Origin: SCQX01 sp035720945
GTDB taxonomy: Bacteria; Pseudomonadota; Gammaproteobacteria; Burkholderiales; Burkholderiaceae_B
Length of the DNA: 12,215 nucleotides
Direction of reading: 5' to 3'
Assembly: GCA_035720945.1 (NCBI GenBank)
Contig: DASTNK010000148.1
Span: 1 to 12,215, forward strand
The notes under the pieces are model-generated. The model did not search any database. It saw only the letters and a list, made by a program, of their open reading frames with translations, and was not told where the DNA came from. This document shows, in pieces, positions 7,405-12,215 of this stretch (positions within the stretch are counted from its first letter, which is position 1; each line of letters begins with the position of its first letter). Both the position numbers and the translations under genes were made by a program.

Positions 7405-8145
7405 TCAACCTCTCGTGTTCTTCATTTGTAGATTCCCCGCGTGGAGCCCGCACTCACGGGAGGAGGACTGCTCCCACCACCAGCGCCCCGCGCGTTCGTC
7501 CTCGTCCGTCCGCACGGCGCGCGTACACGGCTCGCAGCCTATCGACGGATACCCTTGGTCGTGCAACGGGTTGTAGGGAACGTCCAGCGCACGCAAAGCC
7601 GTCCATACCTGTTCCCCCGTCCAATCGAACAGTGGGTTGTACTTGAACAGCCCGAACACAGGGTCGAACTCACCCTCTACCAGCTGCGCGCGGGTGGCGC
7701 CCTGCCCCTGGCGCTGCCCCGTGAGCCACGCCGAGCGTCCCCGCAGCGCGCGCGCCAGGGGCTCCACCTTGCGGATATGACAGCATTCCTTGCGCAAGGC
7801 CAGGCTTTCATAGAAGGCGTGTGTGCCATGGCGCGTGACGTGCTCCGACACCCGCACAGAGTCGGGCCGCAGCACGTCCAGCGCCACGCCGTAGCGTTCC
7901 CGTACGGTCTCGATCATTGCCAATGTTTCGGGGTGCAGCCGACCGGTGTCCAACGTGACCACGTGGATCGGCAACCCCAGATGGAAAATGGCGTGCGACA
8001 ACAGCATGTCTTCCGCTCCCAGCGACGACGCAAAGGCCGCATCGGGGTGGCGGGCCGATATCCCGGCCAAACGCTCGAGCAAGCCGACCCATAGCCGCCG
8101 CACGGCGGAATCGGTAACGGAAGAAAAGGACTCGGAAACGTTCAT
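7405..8145 (-). CDS. cysH: Adenylyl-sulfate (APS) reductase, iron-sulfur type
   Basis: Reduces APS to sulfite and AMP with thioredoxin as electron donor, in cytoplasmic sulfate assimilation. From ATG 8145 the protein has 246 residues. The substrate P-loop region is SLGAED (41-46), LDTG lies at 65-68, and catalytic C232 is in the ECGLH motif. The paired C121-C122 plus C204 and C207 (GCEPC) form the CC...CxxC set that binds a 4Fe-4S cluster. In this family that set marks APS reductases, whereas E. coli-type PAPS reductases lack it. This agrees with the absence of an APS kinase nearby. The Arg-loop reads GQRQGQGATR (143-152) instead of the usual RREQS-like core, an odd substitution. A GTG at 8220 would add 25 residues with no family resemblance, so ATG 8145 is preferred. 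First gene of cysH-cysD-cysN; cysI and other pathway genes are not in the window. Confidence 0.95.
   Translation of the reverse strand: MNVSESFSSVTDSAVRRLWVGLLERLAGISARHPDAAFASSLGAEDMLLSHAIFHLGLPIHVVTLDTGRLHPETLAMIETVRERYGVALDVLRPDSVRVSEHVTRHGTHAFYESLALRKECCHIRKVEPLARALRGRSAWLTGQRQGQGATRAQLVEGEFDPVFGLFKYNPLFDWTGEQVWTALRALDVPYNPLHDQGYPSIGCEPCTRAVRTDEDERAGRWWWEQSSSRECGLHAGNLQMKNTRG
7409..7414 (-). promoter_or_regulatory. Shine-Dalgarno of cysD within the cysH 3' end
   Basis: GAGAGG lies 5 bases before the cysD ATG and is part of the last sense codons of cysH. The cysH stop TGA is followed by a single base and then the cysD ATG, so ribosomes finishing cysH are well placed to restart on cysD. 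Confidence 0.7.
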
Positions 8146-8251
8146 CGCGGCGCCTGTTGATTGGTCAACCGGCGTTATGTCGAACTGGCTCACGCGTTGC
8201 CCGACAGGACGCCAGGACACAGTCTGCCGGGCGCGGAGCGGCTTGGGAACG

Positions 8252-8281
8252 ATTTAATCGTTAAGTGTTTATGGCTGTCAG
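8252..8281 (-). promoter_or_regulatory. Candidate cysHDN promoter
   Basis: On the minus strand, CTGACA (plus 8276-8281, one base from TTGACA) and TTAAAT (plus 8252-8257, four of six bases of TATAAT) are 18 bases apart. This would give a leader of about 100 bases before cysH. The -35 box lies within the 8269-8287 dyad, an arrangement usual for regulator-controlled promoters. Prediction by eye. Confidence 0.4.
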
Positions 8282-8287
8282 CCATAA
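8269..8287. promoter_or_regulatory. Perfect 19-base dyad upstream of cysH, candidate operator
   Basis: TTATGGCT-GTC-AGCCATAA has perfect 8-base arms around a 3-base centre and ends in TTAT/ATAA. Its size, symmetry and place over the likely -35 region fit a LysR-type regulator site, and CysB-family regulators commonly control cys genes. It is not followed by a T-run on either strand, so a terminator for the upstream transporter gene is less likely. The dyad is certain; the regulator is inferred. Confidence 0.5.
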
Positions 8288-8303
8288 GGTGGACGCCGCG
8301 GTG

Positions 8304-9197
8304 TCACGTCCGGTTCGCGATCCAGACACCCGCCGCAGCGATCGCCATGCCCACCCATGCCGCGAACGGCATGCTCTCGCCCAGCAGCAGCATCCCCATC
8401 AAGGCGGCGCCGGGAGGCACGAGAAAGAACAACGCCGACACCCGCGCGGCCTGCTGACGCCGCACCATGGCCAGCAGCAATGAAATGGAAATCAGCGAGT
8501 TGCACACGACCAGATACGCGAGTGCGCCGGAGAACTGCCAGGTCCAATCGATGTGGGTCGTCTCGGTCGCCAGCGCCAAAGGCAGGCAGAACACCAAGCC
8601 CACGGTACACTGCGCCAGATTGGCACCAATCGGGTGAACCTGTTGGCTATAGCGCTTTTCGTAAAGGACGCCGGCGGTCATGCCGATCAGCGCGCAGACC
8701 GCCAGCCCCACACCCAGGGGCGAGGCCAGTTCGACCCGTGACTTGGCTGCGATGACAAGCACGGCGCCAGCCAGGCCCAACGCCAGACCCAGCCATTGCA
8801 TCCATGGCACCCTTTCCCCCACCGTCGCGGGCGACACGATGCCCACCAGTATGGGCTCCATGGACACAATGAGCGCGATACCGCCCGCGGACAGTCCTGC
8901 TTTCATGCCCATGTACGACATACTGAAATACACGAACTGAATCAGGAAACCGACCACACACAGGTCGAACCATTGGCGGGCGGTGCGCGGCAGTCGTGTG
9001 CGGAAGATCCACTGCAGGGGCAGCAGGATCACCACCACGCAGGCATAGCGCACCGACAGAAGGATCAGTGGCGGCGCGTACTGCAACCCGACCTTGCCAA
9101 TGGCGAACCCGGACGACCAGAACAATAGAAACACCGCCGGGGCGCCGAGCCGCCACCACGTGCCAGCCCCGCGCGCTGTGGAAATCCGGGAACCCAT
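8304..9197 (-). CDS. DMT-superfamily (EamA) transporter
   Basis: An inner-membrane transporter of the drug/metabolite family, with two EamA repeats of about five helices each. From ATG 9197 it has 297 residues, the usual size. Hydrophobic segments are evident at about 18-38, 45-62, 77-96, 104-124, 134-151, 160-179, 190-210, 221-243, 252-272 and 276-294. The first repeat begins with the characteristic LLFWSSGFAIGK and ends with an acidic GER motif; the second ends with the paralogous LLGESMPFAAWVGMAIAAAG stretch. The frame is open to an ATG at 9266, but the extra 23 residues are Arg- and Ser-rich and unlike the family; neither start has a strong ribosome-binding site. The substrate cannot be told from sequence; family members export amino acids or other metabolites. 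It lies upstream of the cys operon on the same strand, separated by the cysH promoter region. Confidence 0.9.
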   Translation of the reverse strand: MGSRISTARGAGTWWRLGAPAVFLLFWSSGFAIGKVGLQYAPPLILLSVRYACVVVILLPLQWIFRTRLPRTARQWFDLCVVGFLIQFVYFSMSYMGMKAGLSAGGIALIVSMEPILVGIVSPATVGERVPWMQWLGLALGLAGAVLVIAAKSRVELASPLGVGLAVCALIGMTAGVLYEKRYSQQVHPIGANLAQCTVGLVFCLPLALATETTHIDWTWQFSGALAYLVVCNSLISISLLLAMVRRQQAARVSALFFLVPPGAALMGMLLLGESMPFAAWVGMAIAAAGVWIANRT

Positions 9198-9409
9198 GGG
9201 TATGTGCCTGATCCAACTCGATGATGGCGACGGGAACAACCGCCGACAGGCGCAATCATAAAGCATAGAGGACTGTGGCCGGGAACACCATCGGGATCAT
9301 TCCGGTCGCGGCCCGCGCCGCACGGCGCGCAGAATAGACAGCGGAACGCCGGTGTCGCGCCCCACAAGTTCGCGGACAGCGTCTTTCAGTATTAACACGG
9401 CAAAATGTT

Positions 9410-9432
9410 GTGGATGCGCCAACGGCATCCAC
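9410..9432. promoter_or_regulatory. 23-base dyad in place of the gdhA -35 box, candidate operator
   Basis: GTGGATGC-N7-GCATCCAC has perfect 8-base arms, centred about 29 bases before the expected gdhA start of transcription. No TTGACA-like hexamer lies at a proper distance from the TATAAT, so the site covers the -35 region of a promoter that may need an activator. A second, overlapping dyad ACGGCA-N5-TGCCGT (9422-9438) shares its right arm and touches the -10 box. The two could not both form as hairpins. Confidence 0.5.
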
Positions 9433-9437
9433 TGCCG

Positions 9438-9443
9438 TATAAT
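9438..9443 (+). promoter_or_regulatory. Perfect TATAAT -10 box of gdhA
   Basis: A consensus -10 hexamer on the plus strand, 120 bases before gdhA. With normal spacing, transcription would begin near 9449-9451. No consensus -35 is present at 15-18 bases upstream, and there is no TG extension. Confidence 0.6.
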
Positions 9444-9445
9444 GC

Positions 9446-9481
9446 GTCCCTAATTTAATTTCATTGAAATAAATTAGGGAC
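9446..9481. repeat. Long AT-rich inverted repeat at the predicted gdhA transcription start
   Basis: Perfect 12-base arms, GTCCCTAATTTA (9446-9457) and TAAATTAGGGAC (9470-9481), enclose an inner dyad TTTCA-T-TGAAA (9459-9469). A single unpaired A (9458) separates the two on the left side, so 34 of 36 bases take part in a nearly continuous symmetry. It begins within a few bases of the expected +1, so the gdhA mRNA would start with this stem. It is far more AT-rich than its surroundings. It could be a 5'-end stabilising hairpin, a regulator site over the start, or a remnant of a small inserted repeat. Confidence 0.75.
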
Positions 9482-9500
9482 ATAGTAAGCTAGGCACTCC

Positions 9501-9526
9501 CGAAAGCCCCATTCCCTGGGCTTCCG
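9501..9526 (+). other. Second hairpin in the gdhA leader
   Basis: The left arm 9501-9509 and right arm 9518-9526 pair at eight of nine positions, with AAGCCC/GGGCTT as the continuous core and an 8-base loop. It lies in the predicted 5' leader about 37 bases before the gdhA start and does not hide the AAGG at 9550-9553. No function is claimed. Confidence 0.35.
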
Positions 9527-9563
9527 CAACGATTCCTCTCTCAACGCTCAAGGTTACGTCACC

Positions 9564-10853
<1,290 letters not shown>

Positions 10854-10890
10854 TTCAGCTCAGGCATCCGCATCGACCCGCCCGTCCCCG

Positions 10891-10941
10891 ATCCTGTCCG
10901 GCACACCGCGCCCCTTTGGCGGGCGGCGCGCCGAACAGGAT
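10891..10941. terminator. Large dyad in the gdhA/Lrp convergent gap, candidate terminator
   Basis: ATCCTGTCCGGC (10891-10902) pairs with GCCGAACAGGAT (10930-10941) at 11 of 12 positions, with a 27-base GC-rich loop that can itself pair in part. It lies 38 bases after the gdhA stop and 15 bases past the stop of the opposing Lrp-family gene. No T-run flanks it. Placement between converging genes suggests bidirectional, perhaps Rho-assisted, termination. Confidence 0.45.
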
Positions 10942-10955
10942 ACTGTGGACGACCA

Positions 10956-11423
10956 TCAATCGCGCAGCGCGTAATCCAGCGGCAGCGCTGTCGACGACTT
11001 GATGACTTCCATGGCGAAGGTGGCGCTGACGTCCAGCAATTCCACGGCGGCGATCAAGCGCTTGTATACCCCGTCGTAGCCCGCCATGTCGGGCACGACG
11101 ATCTTCAGCAGGTAATCGATGTCGCCGCTCATGCGATAGATCTCGACGATCTCTGGAATACCGTTCGCCGCTTCGACGAAACGCCGCATCCATGCGTCAT
11201 CGTGGTGGCTGGTGCGCACCAGCACGAACGTCGACAAGCCCACGTTGAGTTTGCCGGGGTCGCACAGCACCACTTGCCGGCGTATCACCCCCTCTTCGCG
11301 CAGCTTCTGTACCCGGCGCCAGCATGGCGTCGACGACAGATTCACCGCTTCGGCCAGCTCGGCCAGCGACACGGTGGCGTCCTCTTGCAAAACTTTCAGT
11401 ATTTCCAGATCCTTGCGATCCAT
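10956..11423 (-). CDS. Lrp/AsnC-family transcriptional regulator
   Basis: A DNA-binding regulator that usually responds to amino acids and acts as dimers and larger rings. From ATG 11423 the protein has 155 residues, normal for the family. An N-terminal winged helix-turn-helix spans about 3-55 (MDRKDLEILKVLQED, then LAELAEAVNLSSTPCWRRVQKL), followed by a strand-forming hinge. The C-terminal RAM ligand-binding domain (about 63-142) contains the family pattern SGDIDYLLKIVVPD (99-112). The start has AAGG 6 bases upstream; the GTG at 11453 would add ten residues not typical of the family. It faces gdhA tail to tail, so gdhA is a possible target, though the neighbour relation alone does not prove this. 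Self-regulation is common in this family, and a dyad lies upstream at 11478-11497. Confidence 0.94.
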   Translation of the reverse strand: MDRKDLEILKVLQEDATVSLAELAEAVNLSSTPCWRRVQKLREEGVIRRQVVLCDPGKLNVGLSTFVLVRTSHHDDAWMRRFVEAANGIPEIVEIYRMSGDIDYLLKIVVPDMAGYDGVYKRLIAAVELLDVSATFAMEVIKSSTALPLDYALRD

Positions 11424-11461
11424 GGTCGACCTTGTCCCCGTTCCTCTGCTCACTCCGCCGG

Positions 11462-11497
11462 ATTATGCCTCATGCACGGAAACCCGGGCCGGTTTCC
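11462..11497 (-). promoter_or_regulatory. -10-like box and dyad upstream of the Lrp-family gene
   Basis: On the minus strand CATAAT (plus 11462-11467, five of six bases of TATAAT) lies about 38 bases before the Lrp-family ATG. No -35 box is found at normal spacing; instead a perfect dyad GGAAACC-N6-GGTTTCC occupies 11478-11497, just past the upstream gene's stop at 11541. It may be an operator, or a stem ending the pseudouridine synthase transcript, though no T-run follows. Confidence 0.35.
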
Positions 11498-11540
11498 CAT
11501 CGACCCGCCGGAGCCGGGCGGTCTCGCGTGTGAACAGGCA

Positions 11541-12215
11541 CTAACACCCATCCCCCTGGCGGGAGGCGTCGGCATCCAGCCATCGCTCACTCTGGAAGCA
11601 CCGAACCCGACCCGAGAAAGGATCCCGGAACCGGATCGCGCGAGCCAGTAGCTGCAACGGCCGTTCGTAATTCTCGACCGCCGGGCGATGCGTCTCCGGA
11701 TAAAGCGTGTCGTGAAGAATGGGCATACCCAGCGCGCTCATGTGAGCGCGCAACTGATGCTTGCGGCCCGTGGCGGGGCGCAAGCGGTATAGACCGAGAC
11801 CACCCGCGCAGCGCGCCGTCAACTGAATATGCGTCTCGCTATTCGGGGCGCCTTCGACTTCTTCCATCGTGAAACGGCCCGTGCACGCCCGCAGGCGGCT
11901 GCGCCGCACGAGCGGAAACGTCAAACCGTCGACGACAGGCGCCACCGCCTCATAGACCTTGTCCACTTGTCGTGCCTGGAACAACGCCTGGTATGCGCCT
12001 CGGCAGGCCGGGTCCACGCAGAACAGCATGACCCCCGCCGTCTCGCGATCCAGCCGATGCAACGGGCTGAGAGTGGGAAGATCCAGATCACGACGGAGAC
12101 GCACCAGCGCCGTTTCCCTCAGATAACGGCCGCTGGGCACACTGGCCAGGAAGTGGGGCTTGTCCACGACGACCAGGCGGGCATCCCGATACAACACGCG
12201 AACCTCGAACGGCAC
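11541..12215 (-). CDS. RluA-family RNA pseudouridine synthase, 5' end cut by the window edge
   Basis: Converts specific uridines in structured RNA to pseudouridine. The frame is open to the right edge with 225 codons including the stop. The first codon in view is GTG, but the true start probably lies outside, since relatives with this architecture have additional N-terminal residues. Residue numbers below count from the window edge. The catalytic signature HRLDRETAGVMLF is at 53-65 with D56 as the catalytic aspartate, preceded by the typical VVVDKPHFLASVPSG (15-29). RPATGRKHQLRAHM at 146-159 is the conserved C-terminal motif. The family covers rRNA-modifying RluA/C/D and tRNA-modifying TruC; the substrate cannot be assigned from what is visible. 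It lies 117 bases upstream of the Lrp-family gene on the same strand. Confidence 0.92.
   Translation of the reverse strand: MPFEVRVLYRDARLVVVDKPHFLASVPSGRYLRETALVRLRRDLDLPTLSPLHRLDRETAGVMLFCVDPACRGAYQALFQARQVDKVYEAVAPVVDGLTFPLVRRSRLRACTGRFTMEEVEGAPNSETHIQLTARCAGGLGLYRLRPATGRKHQLRAHMSALGMPILHDTLYPETHRPAVENYERPLQLLARAIRFRDPFSGRVRCFQSERWLDADASRQGDGC

Larger units (their letters stand above)
9198..9563. other. Divergent control region between the EamA transporter and gdhA
   Basis: No gene is supported in these 366 bases. The half nearest the transporter (9198-9400) is plain GC-rich sequence with only a lone -10-like TATGAT for the transporter (plus 9255-9260, minus strand) and no -35 partner. 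The half nearest gdhA is rich in dyads: 9410-9432, 9422-9438, 9446-9481 and 9501-9526, around a perfect TATAAT at 9438-9443. Confidence 0.7.

Noticed and set aside
8146..8220. 25-residue N-terminal extension of CysH from GTG 8220
   Set aside because: The extension has no family resemblance, and an ATG at 8145 leads directly into typical sequence; part of the added region is more likely cysH leader.
9446..9481. Inverted repeat as an intrinsic terminator
   Set aside because: There is no gene ending into it on either strand, and neither side has the T-run expected of an intrinsic terminator.

Overview
The window is a gene-dense, GC-rich stretch of bacterial chromosome made almost entirely of core housekeeping and metabolic genes. 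Gene content, protein style and the fmt-def / dprA neighbourhood point to a betaproteobacterium of the order Burkholderiales, most like the Alcaligenaceae (Bordetella/Achromobacter type). That placement is inferred from recognised protein features, not from a database search. No rRNA, tRNA, CRISPR array, transposase or integrase is visible.

Layout. Positions 1-1408 (minus strand) hold def and fmt, which handle formylation and deformylation of the initiator methionine; fmt runs off the left edge. A 176-base divergent spacer leads to a plus-strand run (1585-4218): dprA, mvaB (HMG-CoA lyase) and a small two-pass membrane protein that overlaps mvaB by ATGA. This run converges on a minus-strand gene for a YggS/PLPBP-type PLP-binding protein (4286-5023). 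Next comes a minus-strand sulfate-assimilation operon, cysH-cysD-cysN in transcription order (8145 to 5188), with 1-base gap or 1-base overlap junctions. CysH carries the cysteines of the iron-sulfur APS reductase type, so ATP sulfurylase (CysDN) feeds APS straight to CysH, which fits the absence of an APS kinase here. A DMT/EamA-family transporter (8304-9197, minus) follows. A 366-base divergent spacer packed with dyads leads to gdhA (9564-10853, plus). gdhA converges on an Lrp/AsnC-family regulator (10956-11423, minus), and an RluA-family pseudouridine synthase (minus) runs off the right edge.

The genes are conventional and I see no new multi-gene system. The least ordinary sequence is in the spacers. 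Upstream of gdhA, a dyad (GTGGATGC-N7-GCATCCAC) occupies the place of a missing -35 box, a perfect TATAAT follows, and a long AT-rich inverted repeat begins almost exactly at the expected transcription start. Upstream of cysH there is a perfect 19-base dyad overlapping a possible -35 box. A third dyad sits upstream of a -10-like box in front of the Lrp-family gene. CysH also has an altered Arg-loop motif that deserves a check.
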